Assembly (NCBI GenBank): GCA_039630235.1
Contig: JBCNVI010000006.1
Coordinates: forward strand, 58,967-122,966
DNA: 64,000 nt
From: Candidatus Hydrothermales bacterium
GTDB lineage: Bacteria > Hydrothermota > Hydrothermia > Hydrothermales > JAJRUZ01
Direction of reading: 5' to 3'
Positions 33,495-42,457 of the stretch are shown here, piece by piece (within the stretch, counting starts at the first letter, position 1; each line of letters opens with the position of its first letter). The notes beneath the pieces are model-generated. The model did no database searches, was not told the origin of the DNA, and was given only the letters and a program-made list of their open reading frames with translations. The translations under genes were made by a program, and so were the position numbers.

Positions 33495-36473
33495 TTAAAA
33501 TAGAAGTTTTGTTTCAAGAAAAATGTTGTAAAAAAAATGTGAGAAAGAACCTCTCCTGAATTCTCCCTTAAGAATAAAAAGCGTGTTTGCCCTTATACTC
33601 TTTTCAACCCTCAAACTATTTATATACCTCCATTTGTCCTTTTCAAAATTTGAGGAAAAACTCCTATCATAAGATCTTTTCAAAATAAGAGAAAAATCAT
33701 TATAAATTTTTGTATTAAAGAGAAAATCAGAAGAAAAATTAAGGGAAAATTCCATATAAGGCAAAGCTACCTTCTCGACAATGGGCCTTAAATAATAAAA
33801 GTTTGACAAACCTAATGTTAAACCCAACTTTAAATTCCTATTACTGTTAACAAAAAGGGGAGAAATATATAAAAAAGGCGTTCTCTTTTTATAAACAATA
33901 TTCAGCTCTTCAAAACTTTCATTTTTAAAACCAAAAGACAGTTCAAGGATTTTTTTATCATAATTTTTCTTTAAACCGAATAATAAATCAAAAAGACCAT
34001 TAATAAAGTAGCCATCAAAAAGCTTATTTTTCTCTTTTAGAAAAATTAGATTTAAAGAGGGATTTAAGGGCATATAAAAATTTAAATTATTTGTGAAATA
34101 AATATGTTCTTTTGACTCAAAACCTCTTTCCGATTTAAATGAAAAACTGAGATTATAAAAGAATCTTTCAAAATTAAGGGTACCTGAAAGGTCGTTTTCA
34201 TTTCTTAAAAGACCAAGATCAACGGGAACCTCCCTCACTCTTTTTATATAAGAACCATCAGGATCAGGATAATAGGTGTTATTCAATGAGTCATAACTAT
34301 AAGAACCCCTCCCCTCAGGAACTTTTATATATTCTATAACCCTTCTCACACCATTTTTCCTTATCAAACTCGAAAGAATCGATAAAGAAACCTCACTTTT
34401 TGGATTTATATTTGATTCGAAAAAATAATTAAAATCTCTTCTTTTATTCAAAGAGTCCCTAAAATTAATAAAACTTGAATTGAATCTAAAATTTAATTTA
34501 GGAAAATTAAAACTGAACCTAAAATTATTCTTAAGCTCCCTTACACTTTTTAACCTGAAAGAGATAATTTCGTAAATAAAACTGTGGCTTTTTAAATTTA
34601 CTTTAAAACCACCTCCTTCTTTTACTATCTTTGTTTTAACTGTATCTATTTCGAAGAAATATGAGTAAAAGGGAGAGACTGTCTGTGGTTTTTCAACATA
34701 AAGGGTGAGTCTTCTTAAATTCTTCTTTCCGTAATCTAAAAGTTCAAAATCACTTGTCTGCGTGAATTTGTAGGATAAAGAATAACCTAAAGAATTTTTA
34801 TTAATTAGAAAGCCATCTCCTCTTAAAACGGAATAACCATAATAAAATTTTACATCTTCCCTTAACTTAAAGTAAGGCTTTATTCTTAAATCATAAAAGT
34901 CTCCCTTTATAGATTTACCCCAAAAATGAGAAAAATTTTCATCATAAATCCTAAAAAAAGAACGAAAATTGTTTCTATTTAGAAAGTCTAAATTAAAGCC
35001 AAATTTGTTATTTTCAAAATTTAGGTTAAAATCATTAAAGTATCCTATCCAAAGTTTTTTTGTAAAGAGATTCGGGGAAAAAAACGAAAATCCTGAAAGA
35101 TAACTAGCTTTAATATGATCCCTTTTTGTATTTAGACTCAAAATTAAATTCTGATTCCTCTGAGGTAAAATAGCCCACCTTCCCAATTTATATGAACCCC
35201 TATCTTTACCTACAAATAAAAAATAATTCTTTCCGTCAACATAATCATAATCACCTTTATAGGGACCAACAAAAACAAAACTGGGATTTATATTACCCTT
35301 TTTCTCTCCTACATAAAAAAGCGTATCATTCCTTAAGATATAATTTCCCTTACCAGAATCAACATAGTTTATCCCACTTAACAAAATCCAAGATGTATCT
35401 AAAAGATTCTTTAAATAATTTTTATCACTCTCTGTTAAAGAAAATCTTGGCATTGAAGGTATGTCACTTTCATTTAAATATACAAAGTTTATATCAAACC
35501 TACTTAAACTTCTTTTATACTCCGAAAATAGAAAATAACTACTATAGCCTTCTTTTAAGACTTCAAAATCAACTCTCAATTTTGAATTTAAAGAGTAACT
35601 GACATTTTGAGTTAATGTTATTGTTCCATTTGTATAGTCAACAATATAATCGAACTCTCTCCCCCTTTTTAGGGGAATCCCGTCGAGAAAAACTCTTTCA
35701 GAGCCAGGAACAATTTTTTCTTTTAAAGGGTCAACTATTAAAAAAGTATTAGATTTTACATCCTTAAGTTCTACATAAAAAGTCCTAAATACACCCTTTG
35801 GATAACCTAACACTGAATTAACTTCATTTTTCTCATCCATAAAGCTAAATTCAAGACCAATAAGTTCTTTTTTAAATTTTTCATAAAAGCTTGGTTTTAA
35901 AGTAAATTCTCCTATCCTTGCCTTTATATTTGACCCTTCGAGATTTATACTTGCCTCTTCAAGTTCACTTAAGGTTCTTGTGAAACTTTCACCTTCAGGA
36001 TAGGACTCATCAGTAATTTTACCCCTTATAAAGTAATCCTCTGTTAATTTACCTTCAATTTCAAAACTTAACTTTTGATCAACTTTAAAACCTCTGTCAG
36101 AATATAAAAAAGAAACTGTTTTTTCACCTTTTATTTCAACATCCTCAGATATTTCACTTTTTTTAACAAATTTTTCATCCTCATCTTCACTTACTTCTGA
36201 AATAATCTTTATTTCTAATACAGTTGTATCTTTTCTATAAAAAAAGGATCTGTATTCTAAAAAAAGGGTGTCGTTTAGGCTTATAGGTAAAAGGGGGAAA
36301 AGGGTGTCGCCTTTAATACTATAAGAAACTGTATCATTTTTTTTGTAAAGCACTATAGAGTTCAAAATAGGAGAAACAAGAACAGCAAAGGGTTTTTCAA
36401 ACGTTATTATTTCTCTTTTAATCTCATAGTAATTATTCGTTCCAAGAATAAAAAGAAGAACAAAAAGACTCAT
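33495..36473 (-). CDS. Large outer-membrane beta-barrel protein of unknown function (PGSERV-x-DG motif)
   Basis: I chose the ATG at 36473, which overlaps the previous stop as ATGA and gives the signal peptide MSLFVLLFILGTNNYY; an ATG at 36485 would add four residues. The roughly 992-residue product has an acidic linker near residue 95, a segment IVPGSERVFLDGIPLKRGRE followed by DYIVDYTNGTITLTQN (about 254-289), and then about 650 residues of alternating aromatic/polar strands ending FFYNIFLETKLLF, as expected of a large barrel with a terminal aromatic. The PGSERV...DY.IDY..G.ITF pattern is one I associate with long conserved outer-membrane proteins of Bacteroidetes and related groups. Function unknown. 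Last gene of the ndk/NFACT operon. Confidence 0.78.
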   Translation of the reverse strand: MSLFVLLFILGTNNYYEIKREIITFEKPFAVLVSPILNSIVLYKKNDTVSYSIKGDTLFPLLPISLNDTLFLEYRSFFYRKDTTVLEIKIISEVSEDEDEKFVKKSEISEDVEIKGEKTVSFLYSDRGFKVDQKLSFEIEGKLTEDYFIRGKITDESYPEGESFTRTLSELEEASINLEGSNIKARIGEFTLKPSFYEKFKKELIGLEFSFMDEKNEVNSVLGYPKGVFRTFYVELKDVKSNTFLIVDPLKEKIVPGSERVFLDGIPLKRGREFDYIVDYTNGTITLTQNVSYSLNSKLRVDFEVLKEGYSSYFLFSEYKRSLSRFDINFVYLNESDIPSMPRFSLTESDKNYLKNLLDTSWILLSGINYVDSGKGNYILRNDTLFYVGEKKGNINPSFVFVGPYKGDYDYVDGKNYFLFVGKDRGSYKLGRWAILPQRNQNLILSLNTKRDHIKASYLSGFSFFSPNLFTKKLWIGYFNDFNLNFENNKFGFNLDFLNRNNFRSFFRIYDENFSHFWGKSIKGDFYDLRIKPYFKLREDVKFYYGYSVLRGDGFLINKNSLGYSLSYKFTQTSDFELLDYGKKNLRRLTLYVEKPQTVSPFYSYFFEIDTVKTKIVKEGGGFKVNLKSHSFIYEIISFRLKSVRELKNNFRFSFNFPKLNFRFNSSFINFRDSLNKRRDFNYFFESNINPKSEVSLSILSSLIRKNGVRRVIEYIKVPEGRGSYSYDSLNNTYYPDPDGSYIKRVREVPVDLGLLRNENDLSGTLNFERFFYNLSFSFKSERGFESKEHIYFTNNLNFYMPLNPSLNLIFLKEKNKLFDGYFINGLFDLLFGLKKNYDKKILELSFGFKNESFEELNIVYKKRTPFLYISPLFVNSNRNLKLGLTLGLSNFYYLRPIVEKVALPYMEFSLNFSSDFLFNTKIYNDFSLILKRSYDRSFSSNFEKDKWRYINSLRVEKSIRANTLFILKGEFRRGSFSHFFYNIFLETKLLF

Positions 36474-37105
36474 CTTAGACTCCAAGCGTTATCTTTATAA
36501 ACTATTTCTTTATTTAAAGTTTTAAAGAGAAGTTCATAGTTGCCCTTATATTCTTTTTTTATATCTTTAACTAGCGAAAAAAGTGTATCTCCGGAGTATA
36601 CATAGAATTCATCTTTTAGTTTAAAATAATTTTTGTAAGTTTTTTTGAATTCTCTAAAAAGATTAAGTTTTTTATAAACCCTGATCTTTTCTTTAAAAAC
36701 AAAGATAAAGAAAGTGTCTTCAATTACAAAGAAATCTAAGACTTTTTCATTTATATTAAAAAAATAAGAGAAGGAGTCAAGGGGTGAAAACTTAATTTTT
36801 AAGACTTTAGGAATGCCACCCTTAGATATATAAAAGTAAAAATTATTTCTCTCGGTAATATCAAAAAAAGTAGCATGGTTAAGTGAGTTTAAACTGAATT
36901 CACTTTTTTGAATACCTTTATAGGGATTTACTTTAATTAATTTATTTTTGTGCACTAAAAAATATACAAAAAATCCATCAGTTTTTACATCCTTAAAGTT
37001 TAGATATTCCTCAAGCTTGAGCGTTTCTGGAGGGAAAACTCTTAAATAAAAATTCTTTAAATTAAAAAAGATAAAGAGACTTTCTGAAATTATGAGGAAT
37101 TTCAT
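36470..37105 (-). CDS. Conserved-looking hypothetical protein, 211 residues
   Basis: I do not recognise a family. The N-terminus MKFLIISESLFIFFNLKNFY is hydrophobic and could be a signal anchor. The rest is rich in Phe/Tyr and Lys and alternates strand-like segments (GFFVYFLVHKNKLIKVNPYK, NNFYFYISKGGIPKVLKIKF, EDTFFIFVFKEKIRVYKK), with spacing that suggests a few beta-propeller-like blades. It shares one base with the NFACT stop and four with the start of the large barrel protein, so it may be the periplasmic partner of that barrel. This is context inference only. Confidence 0.65.
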   Translation of the reverse strand: MKFLIISESLFIFFNLKNFYLRVFPPETLKLEEYLNFKDVKTDGFFVYFLVHKNKLIKVNPYKGIQKSEFSLNSLNHATFFDITERNNFYFYISKGGIPKVLKIKFSPLDSFSYFFNINEKVLDFFVIEDTFFIFVFKEKIRVYKKLNLFREFKKTYKNYFKLKDEFYVYSGDTLFSLVKDIKKEYKGNYELLFKTLNKEIVYKDNAWSLR

Positions 37106-38367
37106 TATAAAAAGATAACGTTTTCTTTTAAGACTCTAACAGCGCCTTTTTTATTTTTTACTGGTTTAACGTATTTTCTAAGGGTATAAAGAACTAAGGC
37201 CTTTTCATTTTCCTTTAACTTGCTATGTTTTTTTGTAATTTCTGCAGCAAACCTGATATCTTCTTCTTTTACCTCTTGATTTTTCTCTCTTTTTAATATA
37301 ACGTGAGCTGAAGGTAAATCTTTAAGATGAAAGAAATAATCCCATGGTTTTGCTATCTTAAAAGTAAGCTCATACGCCTTATCACTACTTTTTGAAACTA
37401 AAACTTTAAAACCAGAAGGAGAAGTAAAAACCTTATAGGGTAAACTTTTTTCCTCTTTGATTTTATCTAATATTTTTTCTATCTTTTCTCTTCTTTTTAA
37501 TTTTTTGTACCTATTAAAATATCTTTCGGCTGCTTTTTGTGGTGTTTCATTATACTTTATCTCCACTTCGATCTCACCCTTTTCAGGATGTTTCAAAAGA
37601 ATCACTCCATTTTTATCTTTTATTTCATTCAAATTTATAAGTATTGCCTCTGCCTTAATTTTATAAATTTCAGGATTCAATCCCTCTTTTTTTACATTCT
37701 CAACCTTTTTATTAACCTTTTCCTTCTTTGAATCCTTTTTCTCTTCTTGCTTTTTCTCTAAGGTCTCATATATATGCAAAAGTGCTTTGTATAGTTTATC
37801 AAAACGCTTAGAGTTTTGAGTTTCTTTTAGAGTTAACTTAAGGTTTTCATCAACAAAAAAGGGGCCACTAAAATCTTCTTTTGTGATTTTATCTTTAAAT
37901 TCCTCATCAAAAGGTTCTTTAAAAAAATCGGGCTTTTGAGAAAAAGAAAGGTCAAATTCTTTTCTTTTTCTAAAAGAGTAGATGACTTTGTTATCTTTTA
38001 AAATCAAAAGGTCTCTTGCTCTTCTTGTAAAATCAATAACTAACTTCCTCTCTTCTATCTCTCCTAGAGGATTTTTTTTTATAAAATTTATGAAAAAAAC
38101 TCTCTCACCTTCTACAATTTCAGAATCTCTGTATAAAAAATCTTTTAAATAGGGGAACTCCTTTTCTTTTTCCAAATTATTAACTTGTACATCCACTGGT
38201 AAAAAGTAATATATTTCCGGATGAAGCAGAACCACGAGGGCCATCTTGTTTTCAAAAATTACATATATTTTTTTACCTTTCAAAAAAATGTTTTTTACTC
38301 TCTTAAACCTAAAAATTTCATCTATTTCTTTTTTCAGTAATTTAAAGAAAATTTGGGAAAAGTGCAT
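37105..38367 (-). CDS. NFACT-family ribosome quality control protein (RqcH-like), reduced
   Basis: A 420-residue NFACT protein, against about 570 for bacterial RqcH/FbpA. The C-terminal NFACT-R domain is clear (about 311-412: SPSGFKVLVSKSSDK, PWDYFFHLKDLPSAHVILKR, FAAEITKKHSKLKENEKALV). The middle has the KAAERYFNRYKKLKR coiled-coil pattern. The NFACT-N region is short, and the DR pair needed for tRNA binding in Bacillus RqcH aligns with Glu88-Arg89 (EGERV). RqcH binds obstructed 50S subunits and adds C-terminal alanine tails; ClpC, encoded 8 kb away, belongs to the general class of proteases that can remove such products. The ATG overlaps the ndk stop by one base (TAATG). Family good, activity uncertain. 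Confidence 0.82.
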   Translation of the reverse strand: MHFSQIFFKLLKKEIDEIFRFKRVKNIFLKGKKIYVIFENKMALVVLLHPEIYYFLPVDVQVNNLEKEKEFPYLKDFLYRDSEIVEGERVFFINFIKKNPLGEIEERKLVIDFTRRARDLLILKDNKVIYSFRKRKEFDLSFSQKPDFFKEPFDEEFKDKITKEDFSGPFFVDENLKLTLKETQNSKRFDKLYKALLHIYETLEKKQEEKKDSKKEKVNKKVENVKKEGLNPEIYKIKAEAILINLNEIKDKNGVILLKHPEKGEIEVEIKYNETPQKAAERYFNRYKKLKRREKIEKILDKIKEEKSLPYKVFTSPSGFKVLVSKSSDKAYELTFKIAKPWDYFFHLKDLPSAHVILKREKNQEVKEEDIRFAAEITKKHSKLKENEKALVLYTLRKYVKPVKNKKGAVRVLKENVIFL

Positions 38368-38762
38368 TAAAAAAAGTGTTTTACTTCGAATTCAAAACTT
38401 TCCTTTGAGTCTGAAGCATGAACAGAATTTCTTGTAACATCAATTCCCAAAATGTACCTTATTGTTCCTGGTCTTGCCTCTTTGGGATTAGTAGCCCCTA
38501 CAAGATCCCTAAGCCTTTCTATTGCCCTTTCCCCCTCTAAAATAACTGCTACAACTTTTTTCTCCGTCATATAATCAATTAGATTTTTAAAAAAGGGCTT
38601 ATCTTTATGAACTCTATAAAAACTCTCAGCCTTTTCCCTTGTCATCTTTTCAAATTTTATATCCAAAATTTTAAAACCATTTTCCTCACACATTGACAGT
38701 ATCTTTCCTATAAGATTTCTCTCAACTGCATCTGGTTTTATAACAAGTAAGGTTTTTTCCAT
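38367..38762 (-). CDS. ndk: Nucleoside diphosphate kinase
   Basis: A 131-residue enzyme transferring the gamma-phosphate between nucleoside di- and triphosphates. TLLVIKPDAVERNLIGKIL at the start, GATNPKEARPGTIR, and the phospho-histidine in RNSVHASDS (His115) are canonical. Length is slightly under the usual 135-140. It lies 26 bases after endonuclease V and shares one base with the NFACT gene. Confidence 0.96.
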   Translation of the reverse strand: MEKTLLVIKPDAVERNLIGKILSMCEENGFKILDIKFEKMTREKAESFYRVHKDKPFFKNLIDYMTEKKVVAVILEGERAIERLRDLVGATNPKEARPGTIRYILGIDVTRNSVHASDSKESFEFEVKHFF

Positions 38763-38788
38763 AATAAAAAATTATAAAATAAAAGTTT

Positions 38789-39496
38789 TTAAAAGTCTTT
38801 TTTAGTTAGGGCATCGGCTCTTTTCATTAAGATATGTGTACCATTTTTTATAAATTTTAAAGTAATAAAAAGGGTATCTTCTGGGGTTATAAGGTTTCCT
38901 GGGGAGATCCATAAAAATTTTTTACCCCTTGAGATTCTTAGACAATACCCGGAAATCTTGCCATCTAAATATATTGGTGTATACTCCATTTCTTTTTCTG
39001 GTTCTCTTTCAAGAAATCCTTCAAGTTTTTTCTTAGCTATCCCAATTGTAACAGCATTAAAAAGGACACCAAAATGGGTGGCAATACCACAACGGGCAGG
39101 ATGAAGTATTCCCTGTCCATCAATAAAAAGAATATGGGGCTTTAAGGGAGCTCTTTTGTAAAGCAAACTTAAAACTGGAATCTCTCTAAAAGATAAAAAG
39201 GTGGGAATGTAGGGAAAATTAACCTCCTTTTCTATAATATCTTCGTATATAATTTTTTTTAGCTCATCATCGTAAATAACATAAGCCCCTCTTGCTCTTT
39301 TTCTCCTATATCCTACATCGAGGGCACCGTAAATTCTTACTTTATCTAAATTTACTTTTTCTAACTTTACTTTCTGTGATAGTTTTAACTGATACTCCCT
39401 TAGTTTTAAAAGATTTATTTTTCCATTAAAGAAATTTTTAACTCTGATATTCGTAGAAGCCCTTTTTGGTTTTTCTTCCAAGGAAGCCGGCTTCAA
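38789..39496 (-). CDS. nfi: Endonuclease V (deoxyinosine 3' endonuclease)
   Basis: Repairs deaminated adenine (inosine) in [22 protein letters not shown] (first catalytic Asp), [14 protein letters not shown], and [19 protein letters not shown] (second Asp and the conserved His region) are diagnostic. The only ATG that includes the whole domain is at 39496, 59 bases inside the hbd gene, giving 235 residues with about 25 more than usual at the N-terminus. A non-ATG start closer to the hbd stop at 39438 is possible, so the start is uncertain. Deamination repair fits a thermophilic lifestyle, though the gene is widespread. Confidence 0.92.
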   Translation of the reverse strand: MKPASLEEKPKRASTNIRVKNFFNGKINLLKLREYQLKLSQKVKLEKVNLDKVRIYGALDVGYRRKRARGAYVIYDDELKKIIYEDIIEKEVNFPYIPTFLSFREIPVLSLLYKRAPLKPHILFIDGQGILHPARCGIATHFGVLFNAVTIGIAKKKLEGFLEREPEKEMEYTPIYLDGKISGYCLRISRGKKFLWISPGNLITPEDTLFITLKFIKNGTHILMKRADALTKKDF

Positions 39497-40283
39497 CCAT
39501 TTTTCTTAAAAGGGGACAGGGTCTATATTTTGGATCGCCTAAGTCCCTGTATAAAACCTCAAGAATATTTAAACAAACGTCAAGACCTATAAGATCAGCA
39601 AGCTCAAGTGGTCCCATAGGATGATTCATACCCAGTTTCATAACCTTATCGATTTCTTCTTTTCCAGCAACACCCTCCATTAGTGCATAAATTGCCTCAT
39701 TTATCATCGGCATCAAAATTCTATTCGAAACAAATCCGGGATAATCGTTTACTATAACAGGCTCTTTACCAAGTTTTTTAGCAAGTTCATAAATGAAATT
39801 TACTGTTTCCTCACTTGTTTTTAACCCCTTTACAATTTCAACAAGCCTCATCACAGGAACAGGATTGAAAAAGTGCATTCCTATAAATTTCTCCTCTCTA
39901 TTGGTAAAAGAAGAAAGATAGGTTATTGATATAGAAGAGGTGTTTGAAGCAAAGATTGCCTCTTTTTTTACTATTTTATCAAGTTTTTGGAATAAATCCT
40001 TTTTCACATCTACATTTTCAAAGACAGCTTCAATTATAAGATCGCAATCGTGAAGGTCATCTAAGGAAACAGTTTTTTTAATTCTTTTGAGAGCTTCATT
40101 TTTAGCATTTTCATCAATTATTCCCTTTTTAATCTGTCTATCCATATTTGTCTTTATTGTTTCAATTGCCTTATCGAGAATTTCCATAGAAAGGTCTTCC
40201 AGGATAACATCGTAGCCACTCAGTGAAAAAACATGGGCTATACCATTACCCATTGTTCCTGCCCCACAGACTCCTACTTTCAT
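39438..40283 (-). CDS. hbd: 3-hydroxybutyryl-CoA dehydrogenase
   Basis: A 281-residue NAD(P)-dependent dehydrogenase interconverting 3-hydroxybutyryl-CoA and acetoacetyl-CoA. The Rossmann start [20 protein letters not shown], the catalytic-region [17 protein letters not shown] (His), and the C-terminal [16 protein letters not shown] are canonical. Length is exactly the family norm (about 280). No thiolase or crotonase is nearby, so pathway direction is open. Its leader carries a T-arm-like element (40317-40327). Confidence 0.94.
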   Translation of the reverse strand: MKVGVCGAGTMGNGIAHVFSLSGYDVILEDLSMEILDKAIETIKTNMDRQIKKGIIDENAKNEALKRIKKTVSLDDLHDCDLIIEAVFENVDVKKDLFQKLDKIVKKEAIFASNTSSISITYLSSFTNREEKFIGMHFFNPVPVMRLVEIVKGLKTSEETVNFIYELAKKLGKEPVIVNDYPGFVSNRILMPMINEAIYALMEGVAGKEEIDKVMKLGMNHPMGPLELADLIGLDVCLNILEVLYRDLGDPKYRPCPLLRKMVEAGFLGRKTKKGFYEYQS

Positions 40284-40316
40284 TTTTTAATATCCCTACA
40301 TATTAAGTTAACTTCG

Positions 40317-40327
40317 GGAATTGAACC
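40317..40327 (-). promoter_or_regulatory. T-arm-like element GGTTCAANYCC, copy 6 (hbd leader)
   Basis: On the minus strand AGGTTCAATTCCCG begins on the last base of the ppiC stop codon and lies 33 bases before the hbd ATG. No clear -10 hexamer is visible just upstream, so this copy may also lie inside a longer ppiC-hbd transcript. Confidence 0.45.
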
Positions 40328-41163
40328 TACTTTTTCCCTACTTTTGTGTAAATTTCAACTGGAAAAATTTTCTTCAGCTCTTCTCTTATAGAATCTTTTG
40401 CCTTCATTACCTTTGTAAGATGTAGATACTGACCAATTTCATTGAGTATATCTCTTTTTACCAGTTTAGTTGGAGATGAGCTTAATATTTTAACAACAGC
40501 AAAGCCAGGTGGATTTTGGACAGATATTACCTCTGAGACATATCCAATTGGAAGATTCAAAAGAGCCTTCGCAATTTCTCTTGGAAAGGTAGGAAGCATT
40601 TCAAGATGAAGGTATCCACTGTTTATACTTGTAACATCTCCTATAGCATTGTATTTTGTTATTATCTCTTCAACTAACTTAGGAGAGAATGGGGTTTTCC
40701 TTAAAATCTCTCTTATATCCTGAGCATCTTTTAAGGTGTTGACAAAAAAGTAAACGAACTCTATTTCTTTTAAAAAGTCATTTTCGTGAGCTTTATAAAA
40801 GGAGTCGATAACACTTTGTGTAACCATTATGTTTTGAGTTTTTCTTCTAAAGTACTCATCAGAGAGAACTAATCTCCTTGCCCAAGTAAGTCTCTCTTTA
40901 ATAACATCTTCTTTATCTATACCTTCTCTTTCTGCGGCAAGTGAAAAAATAACAAGATCAATCACATACTGCAGAAACTCTCTTCTTTGCTCTTCTCCCA
41001 TAAGTTGATACGCAAACTGTGGTAAACCTCTCTCAAGATCTTCCTGGGTAATATATACATTTCCAACTTTTGCAATTGGTGTTCCTACTGCTTTTTTTTC
41101 TTCTGCCCTTTTACAATTTAAAAGAGATAAAAAAATAAATATGATTAAAAAAATTCTAATCAC
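40327..41163 (-). CDS. SurA/PpiC-type peptidyl-prolyl isomerase-like lipoprotein
   Basis: A 278-residue periplasmic chaperone-like protein with GTG start, AAAGGAGAAATCG before it, and a lipoprotein signal MIRIFLIIFIFLSLLNC (lipid-attached Cys17). The N-terminal SurA-like helical part (AKVGNVYITQEDLERGL ... DLVIFSLAAEREGI) is followed by a PpiC parvulin-like segment (INSGYLHLEMLPTFPREIAK ... IGYVSEVISVQNPPGFAVVK). Parvulin active-site residues are not obvious, so it may act as a chaperone without isomerase activity. It probably helps fold exported proteins such as those in the neighbouring outer-membrane operons. Confidence 0.88.
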   Translation of the reverse strand: MIRIFLIIFIFLSLLNCKRAEEKKAVGTPIAKVGNVYITQEDLERGLPQFAYQLMGEEQRREFLQYVIDLVIFSLAAEREGIDKEDVIKERLTWARRLVLSDEYFRRKTQNIMVTQSVIDSFYKAHENDFLKEIEFVYFFVNTLKDAQDIREILRKTPFSPKLVEEIITKYNAIGDVTSINSGYLHLEMLPTFPREIAKALLNLPIGYVSEVISVQNPPGFAVVKILSSSPTKLVKRDILNEIGQYLHLTKVMKAKDSIREELKKIFPVEIYTKVGKK

Positions 41164-41188
41164 CGATTTCTCCTTTTAACTGTGGAAA

Positions 41189-41199
41189 GGAGTTGAACC
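41189..41199 (-). promoter_or_regulatory. T-arm-like element GGTTCAANYCC, copy 7 (ppiC leader)
   Basis: On the minus strand TTTTATATTAGGGGTTCAACTCC: a TATATT -10-like hexamer is followed within three bases by the element. The Shine-Dalgarno AAAGGAG and GTG start of ppiC come 26 bases later. Confidence 0.55.
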
Positions 41200-41204
41200 C
41201 CTAA

Positions 41205-41212
41205 TATAAAAT
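41205..41212 (+). promoter_or_regulatory. -10 element (TATAAAAT) of a near-leaderless hisS transcript
   Basis: TATAAAAT ends ten bases before the hisS ATG at 41223, which would put the transcription start a few bases from the start codon. No ribosome-binding site precedes the ATG. No clear -35 hexamer is seen at the usual spacing. Confidence 0.45.
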
Positions 41213-41222
41213 TTTAATTGAA

Positions 41223-42449
41223 ATGAAAAAAAATTATCAAAGAATAAGAGGCACAAAGGATATCTATGGGGAGGATTTTGAAAAATTCAATTTTATCTAT
41301 GAGAAATCAAAAAAAATATTTAAAACCTACGGTTATAACTTTATTATTACACCGACCTTTGAGGTAAAGGAACTTTTCGAAAAATCAACTGGTGAAACTA
41401 CTGATATTGTCCAAAAGGAAATGTATGTTTTTGAAGATTTAAAAGGAAGAAAACTTGCTTTAAGGCCAGAGGGGACACCATCTGTACTAAGAGCAATTAT
41501 AGAGGACAACATAAGTATACCATGTAAATTTTCGTATTTTCTTAATATGTTTAGATATGAAAAACCACAAAAGGGCAGATACAGAGAGTTTTATCAGCTT
41601 GGGGCAGAAGCCCTCGGTTTTAAAGAACCTTACATTGACTTGGAAATATTACTTCTTGCCGATAATATCTTAAGGGAAATAAACGTAAAAGACTACACTT
41701 TTGAAATAAATTCTGTTGGTTGTATGGAAGATAGAAAAAAATATTCGGATTATTTAAGAGAAAGCCTTAAGGATAATTTAACTTTGCTGTGCGAAAACTG
41801 TAGGGCAAGATATGAGAGAAATCCCCTAAGAATTTTGGATTGTAAGGTCGATAGAGAAAAAATAGGTTTTATTAAGCCTTTAAGAGATTTTTTGTGTGAG
41901 AGCTGTTTAAAACACCATGAAGTCCTTTTAAATTTGCTTGATAAAGAAAATTTTAAATATAGGGAAAATCCTTTTATTGTGAGGGGGCTTGACTACTATA
42001 CAAAAACAGCCTTTGAGATAATATCTAATAGGCTTGGTGCCCAGGATGCTCTTGGTGGTGGAGGAAGGTACGATTACCTTATGAAAATGTTAGGTGGACC
42101 TGATAGTCCTGGAATTGGATTTGCTTTTGGAGTTGAGAGGCTCTTGATCGCTATGGAAAATTTTGAAAAAAAAGAAGATACATTAGTTTATGTAATATAT
42201 GTTTCGGAGAAAGAAAGGGAAGAGGCGATAAGATGGGTTATGAAATTAAGAGAAAAGGGAATTTACTCAGATATGGAGTGGGATACAAAGAGTTTAAAAA
42301 GTCAACTTAGAAAGGCTAATCAAAAAAAGGCAAAATGGGCCATAATTATAGGTGAAGAAGAAGTTAAGAAAAATCTTTTAAAAATTAAAAATATGGAAAC
42401 TGGTGAGGAAATTCTTTCTTCCGATCCCCTTGAGGTAATTAAAGTATAA
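41223..42449 (+). CDS. hisS: Histidyl-tRNA synthetase
   Basis: A 408-residue class II synthetase. Start MKKNYQRIRGTKDIYG; motif 2 region RPEGTPSVLRAI and FRYEKPQKGRYREFYQLGAE; the histidine-specific VRGLDYYTKTAFEI and GGGGRYDYL; motif 3 GIGFAFGVERLLIAM; C-terminal anticodon-binding domain (about 320-408). The insertion domain carries CENCRARYERN and CESCLKHH, as in other bacterial HisRS. Slightly shorter than the E. coli enzyme. Near-leaderless start; convergent with the ompH-like gene, nine bases apart. Confidence 0.97.
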   Translation: MKKNYQRIRGTKDIYGEDFEKFNFIYEKSKKIFKTYGYNFIITPTFEVKELFEKSTGETTDIVQKEMYVFEDLKGRKLALRPEGTPSVLRAIIEDNISIPCKFSYFLNMFRYEKPQKGRYREFYQLGAEALGFKEPYIDLEILLLADNILREINVKDYTFEINSVGCMEDRKKYSDYLRESLKDNLTLLCENCRARYERNPLRILDCKVDREKIGFIKPLRDFLCESCLKHHEVLLNLLDKENFKYRENPFIVRGLDYYTKTAFEIISNRLGAQDALGGGGRYDYLMKMLGGPDSPGIGFAFGVERLLIAMENFEKKEDTLVYVIYVSEKEREEAIRWVMKLREKGIYSDMEWDTKSLKSQLRKANQKKAKWAIIIGEEEVKKNLLKIKNMETGEEILSSDPLEVIKV

Positions 42450-42457
42450 AAATAAAC

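Noticed and set aside
35192..35602. A 136-residue plus-strand ORF opposite the large barrel gene
   Set aside because: It is antisense to a long intact coding sequence and its His/Tyr/Leu-rich product looks like a frame shadow.
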